A stretch of 64,000 bases of DNA, taken from assembly GCA_022841905.1 (NCBI GenBank), contig JALHQO010000002.1:124001-188000 (forward strand). The letters are read 5' to 3'. The notes beneath the pieces are model-generated. The model worked only from the letters and a program-made list of their open reading frames with translations, searched no databases and was not told the origin of the DNA. Source of the DNA: Hyphomonadaceae bacterium. Lineage in GTDB: Bacteria > Pseudomonadota > Alphaproteobacteria > Caulobacterales > Aquidulcibacteraceae. Shown here in pieces: positions 36,426 through 46,766 of this stretch; the first letter of the stretch is position 1; each line of letters opens with the position of its first letter. The translations under genes and the position numbers were made by a program.

Positions 36426-37451
36426 TCAGCCGCCGACGAGCTTGGCGACGCCGCGATAAGCGTCCGCCGCGATAAGTTCCTGCGGCGCGCCGGCTGTTTT
36501 GCTGCGCAGCTCCGCCGACCAGAGCACGTCATACGCGGCGCTCAGCTTCTTAGTCGTCCAGAGTCGCGCTTGCGCCGCCACCGCGTCGCGCTCTTTCCAG
36601 AACACAGGCGGGCGCAACTTTCCCACCGCATCTGACGGACTCGCCCCCGCATCGATATGCCCGCGCAGCTCGCGCAACTGATGCAGCCGCCGCAACAGTG
36701 CACGCAGTGCGGACACGCCAGATAAATTATCGATCCGCGCCAGAGATTCTACCGCCTGTGCCGCTTTGCCTTGCGCCGCCGCTAAGCTCGCCGCATCGAG
36801 GGCGCTTTCAACTTCGCTCGCCATTAGCGCTTCGAGGTCGTCCGTGTTGATCGGCCGGCCAAGCTTGTGGGCGTAGAGCCCGAGCTTCTCGATCTCCTGG
36901 CGCATCAAACCGCGATCGGCGGGGAGGGCGGCGAGGAAAGCGTCTTCGGCGTCGCGCTCGAAAGAGAGACCAAGGTCCTTCGCCAGCGAGCGCGCAAACT
37001 GACCACGCTCCGCTTCCGTCTCTTCGTAGAACGCAATCACCGCGGCTTGCTTGGCGGCGGTGAAATGTTTCACGAGCGCGGCCGTTGAACCCAGATCGCC
37101 CGCTTCCACGATCAGATAACCGGCGGGTTCATCACGTTCGATCGACGCCAGCGCATCGATGATCGCCTCGTCGCCGCCTTTGCCGGAAATGCGCGCCCAT
37201 ACGATGGTCGGTCCGCCAAGCAGTGATTGCGCGGCCAAGGCGTCGCCGAGTTTAGCGCTATCCTTCTTGATCTCGTCGTCGCCCATCTTGGTGATGGCGT
37301 ACGGATCGTCGGACTTGCCGACCGCCCAGGCCGCAAGCGTTTGCGCGGCTTCGTGCACGAAGCTCTCGTTCGGCCCGTAGAGGAGGACAGCGCGGACGGC
37401 TTTGTCCGGCTTGTCGAGAAAGCGCCGGATCGAGGCGCCTTGAATCTTCAT
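36426..37451 (-). CDS. holA: DNA polymerase III delta subunit
   Basis: 341 residues. Clamp-loader subunit that opens the sliding clamp. Family sequence: VLLYGPNESFVHEAAQTL (degenerate AAA+ P-loop region), GGPTIVWARISGKG, LPADRGLMRQEIEKLGLYA, and the C-terminal collar region (SALRALLRRLHQLRELRG). The start at 37451 (MKIQGASIRRFL) is standard; a longer frame overlaps lptE. Last gene of DUF3576-leuS-lptE-holA, a typical alphaproteobacterial order. Confidence 0.94.
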   Translation of the reverse strand: MKIQGASIRRFLDKPDKAVRAVLLYGPNESFVHEAAQTLAAWAVGKSDDPYAITKMGDDEIKKDSAKLGDALAAQSLLGGPTIVWARISGKGGDEAIIDALASIERDEPAGYLIVEAGDLGSTAALVKHFTAAKQAAVIAFYEETEAERGQFARSLAKDLGLSFERDAEDAFLAALPADRGLMRQEIEKLGLYAHKLGRPINTDDLEALMASEVESALDAASLAAAQGKAAQAVESLARIDNLSGVSALRALLRRLHQLRELRGHIDAGASPSDAVGKLRPPVFWKERDAVAAQARLWTTKKLSAAYDVLWSAELRSKTAGAPQELIAADAYRGVAKLVGG

Positions 37452-37455
37452 CGCG

Positions 37456-37941
37456 TTACGGCGTGCCTGCGCGCGCCTGCGCCAAGCGCAGTGCGAGTTC
37501 GGCGCGGAAGCGTTGCGCCATGGTTTCCGCGGCGCGCTCGCGCGCATCGTCTTGCGCCGCGATTTCGCCGAACGCGGCGGTCGGGATGTCGTAGTTGACG
37601 ACCGTGAACACCGAGCCGCGCATGACGCGCCCGCCGGCCGCCGGCGTCAGCACATAGTTGGCGATTAAGCGTAGTTCCGAGCGCGTGGCGGATTCGTCGA
37701 CACGGATGCCGAGCGGCGTCACTTGTTCGGAGAGCGTGATCTCCAACGTCGCCGGCGGATCGCCATTGTTTTCGACCGCAAGCAGCCGATCGAGTTCGGC
37801 CTTCAGCACGTGCCCGGCCATGCCGTCGATCTGGGCGACGCTCACCGGGCCGATAGCGGCGCCGCCGCCCGGCTGGGCGTACATCGGCTGAAAGCCGCAA
37901 GCGGCGAGCAGCAGGGTCAGGCTGGCGAGCAGTGCGCGCAT
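37456..37941 (-). CDS. lptE: LPS assembly lipoprotein LptE
   Basis: 161 residues. Lipoprotein signal MRALLASLTLLLAACGFQPMY, with CGFQPMY the hallmark of alphaproteobacterial LptE. With LptD it inserts lipopolysaccharide into the outer membrane. The mature part has IPTAAFGEIAAQDDARERAAE near the C-terminus (conserved in the family, shown here in part). GAGGA precedes the chosen ATG. Its start overlaps the end of leuS? No: leuS ends at 37952, 11 bases before this start; 4 bases separate it from holA. Confidence 0.92.
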   Translation of the reverse strand: MRALLASLTLLLAACGFQPMYAQPGGGAAIGPVSVAQIDGMAGHVLKAELDRLLAVENNGDPPATLEITLSEQVTPLGIRVDESATRSELRLIANYVLTPAAGGRVMRGSVFTVVNYDIPTAAFGEIAAQDDARERAAETMAQRFRAELALRLAQARAGTP

Positions 37942-37951
37942 CGGAGTGTCC

Positions 37952-40582
37952 TCAGTTCGCGACGATATTGACGATCCTGTCGGCGACCACAATCACCTTA
38001 CGGACAGTCTGCCCTTCAAGGAATTGCACCACGGACGGGTGTTTCAGCGCCATTTCGCGGACATCGGCCTCCGGCGCGCCCGCTGGCGCCTCGATCTCCG
38101 CCCGTTTCTTGCCGTTCACCTGGATCGGCAGCGTGACGGTGGTGCGCGCCGCCAGTTGCGGATCGGCCACAGGCCATGTCGCGGTGGCGACGAAGCCCTG
38201 CCCGCCGAGCGCCTCCCAGCACTCCTCGGCCAGGTGCGGCATGAACGGCGCGATCAGTTGCGCCAGGATACGCAGCGCTTCGCCACGCACCCAACGGCTG
38301 GCTTCGTCGTCGCCTTTCAGCTTGGCGATGCCGTTGACCAGTTCGTAACAACGCGCGACCGCGACGTTGAAGCGGAAGTTCTCGATGTCGTCAGTGACGC
38401 TCTGAATGGCGCGGTGCGCGAGTTGGCGCAGCGCCAGAGGTTCGCCCAGCATGATGGTCTTCGGCGGCGCATCAGTGGGCGAGGGCATGTCGCCGGCGCT
38501 CGCCAGCGTCCAAACTCGCTGCACGAAATTCCACGCGCCTTTAACGCCCGACGCCGTCCACTCGACATCGCGCTCGGGCGGCGAGTCCGACAGCACAAAC
38601 CAGCGCGCAACGTCAGCGCCGTAATCGGCGACGAACGCGTCGAGGTCGACGACGTTCTTTTTCGATTTCGACATCTTTTCAATGTCGCCGACTTCCACGG
38701 GCTTGCCGCTCTTCAGCTCGACACGTCCGCCGCCGCGGACTTCCGTTTCTTCCGGCAACAGCCAAGCGCCGGCAGCAGATTTGTATGTCTCGTGGACGAC
38801 CATGCCTTGCGTGAACAAGCTCTTGAACGGCTCGCCGCTTGGCAAATCGAGATAACCGCAATCGCGCATCGCGCGGGTGAAGAAGCGCGCGTAGAGCAAG
38901 TGCAGCACGGCGTGCTCGACGCCGCCGACATATTGATCGACCGGCAGCCAATAGTTCGCCAGCGTCTTGTCGAACGGCGCGGCTTCGTTGTTTGGGTCGG
39001 TGAAACGCGCGAAATACCAGCTCGAATCCACGAATGTATCGAGCGTATCGGTTTCACGCTGCGCCTCGCCGGCGCACTGCGGGCACTTCACATGCTTCCA
39101 GGTCGGATGCCGATCCAGCGGATTGCCCGGCTTGTCCTTGTCGAACGTCACGTCTTCCGGCAGCGCGATTGGCAGATCCTTTTCTGGCACAGGCACGACG
39201 CCGCATTTGGCGCAGTGAACCGCCGGGATCGGGCATCCCCAATAGCGTTGCCGTGAAACACCCCAATCGCGCAGTCGCCATTGCGTCGTCGCTTCGCCCG
39301 CGTCGAGCTTCACCAGTTCATCTATCGCGCGCACGATCGCATCGCGCGTGCTCAGCCCGTCGAGGAAACCAGAATTGTAAATGACGCCGTCGTCGGTGAA
39401 CGCTTCGTCGGTCACCGAATACGTTGCCGCATCCGCACCGGGCGGCAGCACGACGGGTTTAAACGGCAGGTTGTACTTGTTGGCGAAATCCAGATCGCGC
39501 TGATCGCCAGCCGGCGAGCCGAAAATGGCGCCCGTGCCGTAGGTTGAGAGCACGAAATTCGCGCCCCACACTGGCAAAATCCAATTCGGATCGAATGGGT
39601 GTCGCACGCGCAAGCCGAGATCCACGCCGAATTTCGGCGCTTTCTCGATGTCCGCCTCGGACGTGCCGAGATGGGCGCAATCTTCAATGAACTTCGCCAC
39701 CGCCGGATTGTGCGCAGCGATCGCCTTGGTCAGCGGATGATCCGGCGCCAACGCCAGAAAGCTTGCGCCGAACAGCGTGTCAGGGCGCGTGGTGTAAACC
39801 TCGATCGGATCGCGTGCGTGGTTCGGTTGGCCGGCGGGCGAGGGAGGCAGAAAGTCCGGCGCGCTTTCGACCTCCCACCAGATCTTCGCGCCCTGGCTTT
39901 TGCCGATCCAGTTCGACTGCATCAGCCGCACTTTGTCGGGCCACTTGTCCAAGCCGCCGATCGCTTGCAGCAGATCGTCGGCGTAGGCGGTGACCTTGAA
40001 CATCCATTGCTCAAGCTCGCGCGTTTCAACCGGCGCGCCCGAGCGCCAACCTTTGCCGTCCACCACCTGCTCGTTGGCGAGCACAGTGTTGTCGACCGGG
40101 TCCCAGTTCACTTTCTGCTTCTTGCGATAGACGAGGCCCTTTTCCCAAAAGGCCAGGAACATCGCCTGCTGGTGTTTGTAATAAGCGACGTCGCACGTCG
40201 CCAATTCGCGCGACCAATCGATCGCGAGGCCCAACAGCTTCAGCTGATCGCGCATCGCCGCGATGTTATCGTAGGTCCAGCCTTTGGGATGGATGCCGCG
40301 CTCCATGGCGGCGTTTTCGGCTGGGAGGCCGAAAGCGTCCCAACCCATGGGATGCAGCACGTTGTAACCATTGGCGCGCCGGAAACGTGCAATCACATCG
40401 CCCATCGCATAATTGCGCGAGTGGCCGACATGGATGCGTCCCGACGGATAGGGAAACATCTCGAGGATGTACGCCTTCGGCTTACCCTTCGCTTCGTCCG
40501 GCGCTAACGCGCGATCGATCGCTGACGCAGCCCAACGCTCGCGCCACTTCGGCTCGACTTCACGATGATTATAACGCGACAT
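37952..40582 (-). CDS. leuS: Leucyl-tRNA synthetase
   Basis: 876 residues. Class I aminoacyl-tRNA synthetase. HIGH motif as HVGH (51-54), a long CP1 editing insertion (about 220-430, with [20 protein letters not shown]), a Cys-rich patch (CAKCGVV, CPQCAG) and KMSKSKKN near residue 635, followed by the anticodon-binding helical domain. Normal length and complete. Preceded by DUF3576 and followed by lptE. Confidence 0.98.
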   Translation of the reverse strand: MSRYNHREVEPKWRERWAASAIDRALAPDEAKGKPKAYILEMFPYPSGRIHVGHSRNYAMGDVIARFRRANGYNVLHPMGWDAFGLPAENAAMERGIHPKGWTYDNIAAMRDQLKLLGLAIDWSRELATCDVAYYKHQQAMFLAFWEKGLVYRKKQKVNWDPVDNTVLANEQVVDGKGWRSGAPVETRELEQWMFKVTAYADDLLQAIGGLDKWPDKVRLMQSNWIGKSQGAKIWWEVESAPDFLPPSPAGQPNHARDPIEVYTTRPDTLFGASFLALAPDHPLTKAIAAHNPAVAKFIEDCAHLGTSEADIEKAPKFGVDLGLRVRHPFDPNWILPVWGANFVLSTYGTGAIFGSPAGDQRDLDFANKYNLPFKPVVLPPGADAATYSVTDEAFTDDGVIYNSGFLDGLSTRDAIVRAIDELVKLDAGEATTQWRLRDWGVSRQRYWGCPIPAVHCAKCGVVPVPEKDLPIALPEDVTFDKDKPGNPLDRHPTWKHVKCPQCAGEAQRETDTLDTFVDSSWYFARFTDPNNEAAPFDKTLANYWLPVDQYVGGVEHAVLHLLYARFFTRAMRDCGYLDLPSGEPFKSLFTQGMVVHETYKSAAGAWLLPEETEVRGGGRVELKSGKPVEVGDIEKMSKSKKNVVDLDAFVADYGADVARWFVLSDSPPERDVEWTASGVKGAWNFVQRVWTLASAGDMPSPTDAPPKTIMLGEPLALRQLAHRAIQSVTDDIENFRFNVAVARCYELVNGIAKLKGDDEASRWVRGEALRILAQLIAPFMPHLAEECWEALGGQGFVATATWPVADPQLAARTTVTLPIQVNGKKRAEIEAPAGAPEADVREMALKHPSVVQFLEGQTVRKVIVVADRIVNIVAN

Positions 40583-40632
40583 TCCAGCGCCCTCTTATGG
40601 GGCGCTTGAGTGGCGGCAAACGCCCCGCCTGT

Positions 40633-41145
40633 CTAGTTACCGCCGACTGAGCTCAGCCGAAGCTGACGCGCGCGCGTAAGGATCGCGTTCTCGATCTGGA
40701 TTTCAGTATCCGGATCGACGGACGCATCCGTCCATGCGCCGCCCTGATTGGTCTGGCGGAAGATCGACACGTTGAGCGCATCAGCGCGCAGGCGAGTGTC
40801 GAGAATGTAAACTGTCGCCTTGAAGCGCTCGTTCGGCGCCGCAGCGTCTGAATACCAATCGGTGATGATCACGCCGCCGAACGGATCGGCCGAGGTGAGG
40901 GGCATGAAGTTCAACGTGTCGAGCGAAGCGCGCCACAGGTAAGAGTTCACGCCGATGCCGGCTTGCGCGCCGCCACCACTAGAGCCGCCGCCGCCGCCAA
41001 AGATGGAGACGCCACCGCGATCGCGGTTGTCGTCAGCGCGTGACTGCCCGGCGGGGGCGTCGTCGCCCCGGAACATCGAACAGGCCCCAAGCGCCAGGGC
41101 GGCGACCATGAAAAGCGCGCCCTTGAAGAGCCCAGCCTGCGTCAT
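40633..41145 (-). CDS. DUF3576 family lipoprotein
   Basis: 170 residues. Lipoprotein signal with lipobox ALGACS, a Gly-rich linker (FGGGGGSSGGGAQ), then the conserved DUF3576 domain (GVNSYLWRASLDTLNFMPL, SADPFGGVIITDWYS, LRADALNVSIFRQ). Function unknown, but it is nearly always directly upstream of leuS-lptE in alphaproteobacteria, which suggests an envelope role. Start at 41145 has GGGAGGAC upstream. Confidence 0.9.
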   Translation of the reverse strand: MTQAGLFKGALFMVAALALGACSMFRGDDAPAGQSRADDNRDRGGVSIFGGGGGSSGGGAQAGIGVNSYLWRASLDTLNFMPLTSADPFGGVIITDWYSDAAAPNERFKATVYILDTRLRADALNVSIFRQTNQGGAWTDASVDPDTEIQIENAILTRARQLRLSSVGGN

Positions 41146-41414
41146 TCGAAACGTCCTCCCTACCGCCGCCGCACCATCCCCGACGCCGCGCGCCCGCCCA
41201 TATATCATGGGCTTCGGGCGGGGCCAGAGGTGGACTGCGATGCTGGCGTAGTTGTGGCGCAGCTTCGCCTGATTGGCTAACCCAGCGGAAACGGGGCAGT
41301 CCGCCACCGTTTGGACCTAATATTCGCGCCGGGCTGTGTCCTAAAGTTCACTGCGGATCAATTGATCATCGGCTATATTGTTTTGGTACGAACCGAAAGC
41401 TGTGGGGAAAGTAC

Positions 41415-41879
41415 GTGTTTAGGCCGTCCGCCTGGGTGATTGCTGGAGCCGCCGTCTTGGCGACGGCTGGCGTCGCGCATGCGCAGGAGCAGGCCGCCCC
41501 CATCGCGGCCCCGGAAACTAGCATTTCGCGGAGCAATGGCGGGGTGCCCTGGTACCAGCGCTTCACGACCTCGGGCGGCGTCACCGAATCAATCACCGGC
41601 GAAAGCGAGAATGACCGGGCGTTGGCTCCGGCTTGGACGCTGAACCAGCGCTGGGGTGTCACGGTCGATGTCCGCGAAGCCGAGCGGATCGATCGCCTGC
41701 CGGAAGGCAGCCGTGGTGACCAGGCTTCGGTTGGCGCTTTCTATCAGTTTACTCCGAGCATGCGTGTCGGCGGTCAGCTGAGCGTTGAAAGCCCGGAACG
41801 TCCGATCACCGTCGCCCCGATTGGGAATGACGAAGAACCGCGTGCGGGCGTCCGTATCGAGTCCGCGTTCCGCTTCTAA
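41415..41879 (+). CDS. ntrZ: NtrZ-family periplasmic protein
   Basis: 154 residues. Signal peptide ending GVAHAQ, then a short domain with WTLNQRWGVTVDVREA, DQASVGAFYQFTPSMRVGG and a C-terminal RIESAFRF. This matches NtrZ, described in Caulobacter as a periplasmic inhibitor of the NtrY sensor kinase. It starts with GTG. ntrYX is not in the window. The stop overlaps the stop of the convergent ThiE-like gene by 4 bases. Confidence 0.85.
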   Translation: MFRPSAWVIAGAAVLATAGVAHAQEQAAPIAAPETSISRSNGGVPWYQRFTTSGGVTESITGESENDRALAPAWTLNQRWGVTVDVREAERIDRLPEGSRGDQASVGAFYQFTPSMRVGGQLSVESPERPITVAPIGNDEEPRAGVRIESAFRF

Positions 41880-42466
41880 GCGCCGAACGCATCCACAGCA
41901 GCGATTCCCGCAAAGCCGCGCCCCGTGAGCAAACGCGCGCGCGCGGCGTTCAGTCCGCCAAGCGCGATCACTGGCACGCCAGCCCCGCGCGCGATCTGGC
42001 TGGCGCGGAAGAGGCCAAGCGGCGGATTGCCTGATGCGCTCCGAGTCGCAAACACTGGGCCCAAGATGCACGCGTCTACATCTGCCGAGGCGGCGCGTGC
42101 GCAGGCTTCGGCAGAATGTGCGGAGGCAGTCATCAGGCCACCATGCGCGCGCGCTATCAAGCGGCCTTCTGGCCAGTGCACACCCGCTGCGCCGACCCTT
42201 TCAGCAAGCGATGGATCCGCGGCAATCAGCAGAATTAAGCCGCATGCACGCGCGATTGCCGCCAATTGCCGGGCAACGTGCGCGCGATCGGGCGCGCCAA
42301 AGTGTCGATACACAATCGCGGTCCCACGCGGCAAACGCCGCGCCACAGCGCACGGGTCAGGCGTGCGCGCTGGATCGGTGAAGAAATAGAGCGCCGGAAT
42401 GGGCGGACTGCCGGCCTCGCGGTTGAGCCTGGCCGCGCGCGCCGCTAGCAGATGAACAGAAGCCAT
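41876..42466 (-). CDS. Thiamine phosphate synthase-like (ThiE/TenI) protein
   Basis: 196 residues. TIM-barrel of the ThiE/TenI family: LYFFTDPART, HWPEGRL, ASAHSAEACARAA, DACILGPVFATRSASGNPPLG and VIALGGLNAARA. It could make thiamine phosphate or be a TenI-like isomerase; only one such gene is here and no other thi gene is near. The ATG at 42466 overlaps the divergent yggS ATG (CATG), so the two starts share bases; AAGG lies upstream. Confidence 0.85.
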   Translation of the reverse strand: MASVHLLAARAARLNREAGSPPIPALYFFTDPARTPDPCAVARRLPRGTAIVYRHFGAPDRAHVARQLAAIARACGLILLIAADPSLAERVGAAGVHWPEGRLIARAHGGLMTASAHSAEACARAASADVDACILGPVFATRSASGNPPLGLFRASQIARGAGVPVIALGGLNAARARLLTGRGFAGIAAVDAFGA

Positions 42467-43130
42467 GAGCGACCTTATCTCAGACATCGCCACGCGCCGC
42501 GCCGACATTCTCGCGCGCCTCGCCGCCGCGGCCCAGCCGCCGCGGGCGGTCAAGCTGGTCGCGGTCTCGAAGCAGCAACCGGAAGAGCGCATCGACGCGG
42601 CGCTCGCCGCCGGTCAGCGCGTGTTCGGCGAGAACCGCGTGCAAGAGGCGTTAAGGCGCTGGTCGTCGCGGCGCCCGCTTTTCGCCGATCTCGAATTGCG
42701 CCTGATCGGCCCGCTGCAGTCGAACAAGGCGGAGGAGGCGGCAGCTTTCTTTGACGCAATCGATGTGCTCGACCGGCCCAAGCTCGCAGCCGCCCTTGCT
42801 GACGCCGCGCAGAAGCTCGGGCGCTGCCCGCGGGTTTTGATTCAGGTGAATACGGGCGAGGAGCCGCAGAAAGCTGGCGTCGAGCCCGCCGAGGCGGATG
42901 CATTCATCAAAGCGGCGCGGGAGCAGTTCGGTTTGCCGATCGACGGCCTTATGTGCATCCCGCCAGCCGATGAGGCGCCGGCCATGCATTTCGCGCTCTT
43001 GGCGGAGATCGCCGCACGGAACGGGCTGACTGAACTCAGCATGGGCATGAGTGACGATTTCGAGACCGCCGCCCGCTTCGGCGCCACCCAGGTTCGGGTG
43101 GGCTCAGCCCTGTTTGGGCAGCGCCATTAG
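42465..43130 (+). CDS. YggS/PLPBP family pyridoxal phosphate homeostasis protein
   Basis: 221 residues. PLP-binding TIM barrel without known catalysis. PLP Lys in KLVAVSK (K36), FGENRVQEA, LIGPLQSNKAEEA, QVNTGEEPQKAGV, LMCIPP and LSMGMSDDFETAARFGATQVRVGSA-type C-terminus. It starts within the same four bases as the divergent ThiE-like gene. Confidence 0.94.
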   Translation: MSDLISDIATRRADILARLAAAAQPPRAVKLVAVSKQQPEERIDAALAAGQRVFGENRVQEALRRWSSRRPLFADLELRLIGPLQSNKAEEAAAFFDAIDVLDRPKLAAALADAAQKLGRCPRVLIQVNTGEEPQKAGVEPAEADAFIKAAREQFGLPIDGLMCIPPADEAPAMHFALLAEIAARNGLTELSMGMSDDFETAARFGATQVRVGSALFGQRH

Positions 43131-43191
43131 CCCTCGCGGTTGCAAAGGTGTGAGGGTACGTGGTCAGTAGAGCTAGGGTAGCCTCGACCGC

Positions 43192-43881
43192 ATGAGCCGC
43201 GACACGACCATTCTCATAATCGACGACGACGCCGACCTGCGGCAGGCGTTGGTGGAGCAGTTCGACCTGGAGCCCGGTTATGCCGGCGTAGGCGCTGCCA
43301 ATGCGGCCGAAGGCTTCGGCGCGGCTGAAGCGGTGAAGCCGGCCGCCATCGTGCTCGATGTTAGCCTGCCCGACATGGACGGTTTCGAAGCGTGCCGGCA
43401 GTTGCGCGAGCAAGGCGTGAAGGCGCCGATCATCATGCTCACCGGCCAGGCGCAGGAAGAAGAGCATCAAGTGGCCGGGCTCGACGCCGGGGCCAATGAT
43501 TATGTGCTGAAGCCGTTTAAATTCTCAGTGCTGCTCGCCCGCATCCGCGCTCACTTGCGCAGCCACGAAGCCAGCGAAGACGCCGTCTATCGCATCGGCC
43601 CTTACGAGTTTCGTCCGTCCACGCGCGTGCTGGTCGATAGCGAGCAGAAGAAGGTGCGGCTCACGGACAAGGAAACGTCGATCCTGCGCTACCTCTATCG
43701 CTCCGGTGAAAAGCCGGTCGGGCGCGAGGAGCTGTTGCGCGAAGTGTGGGGCTACAACGCCAACGTCACCACCCACACGTTGGAGACGCACATCTATCGC
43801 CTACGTCAGAAGATCGAGCCCGACGCTCAAAGCCCCAAACTGCTGATCACCGAAACCGGCGGATACCGGTTGCAGGTCTGA
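43192..43881 (+). CDS. OmpR/PhoB-family response regulator
   Basis: 229 residues. Receiver domain (about 5-118) with acidic pocket IIDDDAD, phospho-acceptor D56 in VLDVSLPDMDG, the Thr in MLTGQ and Lys in VLKPFKF (K107). A winged-helix DNA-binding domain follows (about 135-229; RLTDKETSILRYLYRSGEKP, REVWGYNANVTTHTLETHI, GGYRLQV). No sensor kinase gene adjoins it, so it is an orphan here. queE starts one base after its stop. Confidence 0.94.
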   Translation: MSRDTTILIIDDDADLRQALVEQFDLEPGYAGVGAANAAEGFGAAEAVKPAAIVLDVSLPDMDGFEACRQLREQGVKAPIIMLTGQAQEEEHQVAGLDAGANDYVLKPFKFSVLLARIRAHLRSHEASEDAVYRIGPYEFRPSTRVLVDSEQKKVRLTDKETSILRYLYRSGEKPVGREELLREVWGYNANVTTHTLETHIYRLRQKIEPDAQSPKLLITETGGYRLQV

Positions 43882-43882
43882 G

Positions 43883-44644
43883 ATGGACTTGATCCTCGCC
43901 CGCGACGATCGCGGTGCGCCCGAGATTTTTCGCTCGATCCAAGGCGAGGGCCCCAGCGTGGGCCGTCCGCGCACGTTTATCAGGCTGTCGGGCTGCAATC
44001 TGCACTGCGTTTGGTGCGACACCGCTTACACGTGGAATTGGTGGGAAACGCCGTTTGCGCACGAACGCGATACGCCAGGCGCGCCGCACAAGTTCGATCG
44101 CGTGCACGAAGCTCTGCGTGTCGAGCTCGCCGATATCGCCGCTATGGTCGCCGCGTTGCCGAGTGAAGGCGTTGTCATTACGGGCGGTGAGCCGCTCATG
44201 CAACGCGCGGCGTTGCCGGCGTTGATCGATGCGCTGAGGGTCGACCAGCCAGCGTTGCGGATCGAGATCGAGACCAACGGCTCAATCGCGCCGCCGCAAG
44301 ACTTGGCGGATCGCGTCGATCTTTTTGTTGTCTCGCCCAAACTTGCGCATTCCGGCAATGACGCCGCCGTGGCGCTCAAGCCCGACGCGCTTGCGGCTTA
44401 CGCTGCGCTTCCAGCTGCGATGTTCAAGTTCGTGGCCCGAACGCCAGCTGATGTCGCGGCCGCCGCCGATATTGCGCGCCAGCACGCGATCGCGCGCGGG
44501 CGCGTTTGCATCATGCCTGAAGGCACGGACTCCGCCGTTCTGGACTCGCGCGCTTTGCTGCTCTCCGATGCGATCATCGCGCACGGCTTCGCGCTTAGCC
44601 CGCGCCTCCACATCGCGCTGTTCGGGGCAGCTCGCGGGGTCTAG
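43883..44644 (+). CDS. queE: 7-carboxy-7-deazaguanine synthase QueE
   Basis: 253 residues. Radical SAM enzyme converting 6-carboxytetrahydropterin to 7-carboxy-7-deazaguanine for queuosine. EIFRSIQGEG substrate motif; cluster Cys C38, C42 and C45 in SGCNLHCVWCD (C-x3-C-x2-C, with the usual QueE-type loop); VITGGEPLMQ. The other que genes are not in the window. Co-transcribed with the response regulator (1-base gap). Confidence 0.94.
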   Translation: MDLILARDDRGAPEIFRSIQGEGPSVGRPRTFIRLSGCNLHCVWCDTAYTWNWWETPFAHERDTPGAPHKFDRVHEALRVELADIAAMVAALPSEGVVITGGEPLMQRAALPALIDALRVDQPALRIEIETNGSIAPPQDLADRVDLFVVSPKLAHSGNDAAVALKPDALAAYAALPAAMFKFVARTPADVAAAADIARQHAIARGRVCIMPEGTDSAVLDSRALLLSDAIIAHGFALSPRLHIALFGAARGV

Positions 44645-44666
44645 TCAGCAGGCGCCGGCGCCTCAC

Positions 44667-46568
44667 CTAGGAAGCGGTTGCTTCCTTGCCGGCGACGGCG
44701 CGCGGCGCAGCCGGTCCGCGTGCGGCGGCGGCTTTCATCGGCTTGCCCGAGCGTGCGGCGCCGAGGCGATCAACGAGAGCGGCGTACTCGTCCCACAAGC
44801 GTTGCGGCAGACGTTCTCCGAACTTCTCGTAGTGGCCAGGGATGAGATCAGCTTCCTCGGCCCAGACGTCGAGATCGACGCTGGTGAGAATCTCCATCGC
44901 TTCCTCGCTGATGCTGAGACCGTTCGTATCGAGTGCCGCCTTCGTGGGCACGAAACCGATTGGCGTTTCGCGCGCGTCGGCTTTGCCGTCCAAGCGTTCG
45001 GCGATCCACTTCAGAACGCGAGCGTTTTCGCCGAAGCCTGGCCAAATGAACTTGCCCTCCGCGTTCTTGCGGAACCAGTTGACGAAATAAATCTTCGGCA
45101 GCTGTGCGCCCTTCTGCTCGCCGATGCGGAGCCAATGCGCGAAATAATCGCCCATGTGGTAGCCGCAGAAAGGCAGCATCGCGAACGGATCGCGGCGCAG
45201 TTCGCCGACCTTGTTCTCCGCGGCGGCCGTGCCTTCCGACGCCACGTTCGAGGCCAAGAACACGCCGTGCCCCCAATCAAACGATTCCGTCACCAGCGGC
45301 ACAGCACTCGCGCGGCGGCCGCCGAACAGGATTGCGTCGATCGGCACGCCTGCCGGGTCTTCCCATTCCGGTGCGATCACTGGGCATTGGCCGGCGGGCA
45401 CGGCGAAGCGTGAGTTCGGATGAGCGGCCGGGAATTTTGAATCTGGCATCCACGCATTGCCCTGCCAGTCGGTCAGACCTGCCGGCGGCGTTGCTGTCAG
45501 GCCTTCCCACCACACGTCATTGCCGGCGGTGAGCGCGACATTGGTGAAGACGGTGTTCGAGTGCAGCGTATCGAGCGCGCTCTTATTGGTCTTCGAGCCG
45601 GTGCCCGGCGCCACGCCGAAGAAGCCGGCTTCCGGATTGATCGCGTAAAGGCGGCCATCGTCGCCGAAGCGCATCCAGCAAATGTCGTCGCCGATGGTCT
45701 CGGCTTTCCAGCCTGGAATGGTCGGCTGCAGCATGGCCAAATTGGTTTTGCCGCACGCCGACGGGAACGCGGCGGCGACGTATTTGTGCTCACCCTTCGG
45801 ATTGGTGAGCTTCAAGATCAGCATGTGCTCGGCGAGCCAACCCTCATCGCGGGCCATCACAGACGCGATGCGCAGCGCGAAACACTTCTTGCCGAGCAGC
45901 GCGTTGCCGCCGTAGCCCGAGCCGTAAGACCAAATTTCGCGCGTCTCCGGGAAATGCACGATCCACTTTTCGTCGTTGCAGGGCCACGGCACGTCTTTTT
46001 GACCAGCGGCAAGCGGCGCGCCGAGGGTGTGAACGGCCGGCACGAAGAAACCGTCTTCGCCCATTTGTTCGAGCGCGCCTTTGCCCATCCGCGTCATGAT
46101 CCGCATCGAGGCGGCGACATAGCCGGAATCAGTGATCTCGACGCCGAGCTGAGAAATTTTCGAGCCGAGCGGACCCATGCAGAACGGCACCACATACATC
46201 GTGCGCCCGCGCATGCAGCCGTCGAACAGGCCGTTCAGGCGCGTGCGCATTTCCGCCGGCGGCTCCCAATTATTTGTGGGGCCAGCGTCTTCTTTATCTT
46301 GCGAGCAGATGAACGTGCGGCTCTCGACGCGCGCGACGTCTTTCGGATCGGAGGCGGCGTAAAAGCTGTTTGGGCGCGCTTCGGGATTGAGTTGCTTCAG
46401 CGTCCCGGCCGCGACCAATTCCTTGGTCAGGCGATGCCATTCCTCTTCCGAACCGTCGCACCAATAGACGCGGTCCGGCTTGGTCAGAGCCGCGATGGAT
46501 TCCACCCACTGAACCAGTTTCTTATGCTGTGTCGGGGCCGGGTGAAGGCCTGCGATCTGTGTGGTCAC
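44667..46568 (-). CDS. pckG: Phosphoenolpyruvate carboxykinase (GTP)
   Basis: 633 residues. Converts oxaloacetate and GTP to PEP, the entry to gluconeogenesis. GTP-type features: kinase-1a loop FPSACGKTN with its reactive Cys, [39 protein letters not shown] (given in part), [10 protein letters not shown] and [12 protein letters not shown]. The GTG at 46568 is chosen because GGAGG lies 7 bases upstream and the residues match the family start. The promoter spacer is 46569-46766. Confidence 0.96.
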   Translation of the reverse strand: MTTQIAGLHPAPTQHKKLVQWVESIAALTKPDRVYWCDGSEEEWHRLTKELVAAGTLKQLNPEARPNSFYAASDPKDVARVESRTFICSQDKEDAGPTNNWEPPAEMRTRLNGLFDGCMRGRTMYVVPFCMGPLGSKISQLGVEITDSGYVAASMRIMTRMGKGALEQMGEDGFFVPAVHTLGAPLAAGQKDVPWPCNDEKWIVHFPETREIWSYGSGYGGNALLGKKCFALRIASVMARDEGWLAEHMLILKLTNPKGEHKYVAAAFPSACGKTNLAMLQPTIPGWKAETIGDDICWMRFGDDGRLYAINPEAGFFGVAPGTGSKTNKSALDTLHSNTVFTNVALTAGNDVWWEGLTATPPAGLTDWQGNAWMPDSKFPAAHPNSRFAVPAGQCPVIAPEWEDPAGVPIDAILFGGRRASAVPLVTESFDWGHGVFLASNVASEGTAAAENKVGELRRDPFAMLPFCGYHMGDYFAHWLRIGEQKGAQLPKIYFVNWFRKNAEGKFIWPGFGENARVLKWIAERLDGKADARETPIGFVPTKAALDTNGLSISEEAMEILTSVDLDVWAEEADLIPGHYEKFGERLPQRLWDEYAALVDRLGAARSGKPMKAAAARGPAAPRAVAGKEATAS

Positions 46569-46766
46569 GGAATCCCTCCAGGCGCCACGTTGTTGGTGCG
46601 CGGCGCTCGTTCTCAAACGTCCAAAGTCTGTGCGGTTGCCTTTATGTCAAACTGCTTCTTCGGACCACTGTGACTCTGCGGCTCACTCGCTCATGACACC
46701 GGTGGCAATCGCGCATGCAGAGCAGCATTGCCGAATCTGCACGCGCGATGGGCGTGCGCGAAATGC

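Noticed and set aside
37946-39256. 436-codon plus-strand open frame opposite leuS
   Set aside because: Antisense of a complete leucyl-tRNA synthetase; low-information Arg/Ala-rich sequence.
39246-39261. GTGAAACA half-site in leuS (also near 33552 and 34945)
   Set aside because: Only half of a parS palindrome; such 8-mers are expected by chance at this frequency.
45561-46673. 370-codon plus-strand open frame opposite pckG
   Set aside because: Antisense shadow of an intact PEP carboxykinase gene; no family resemblance.
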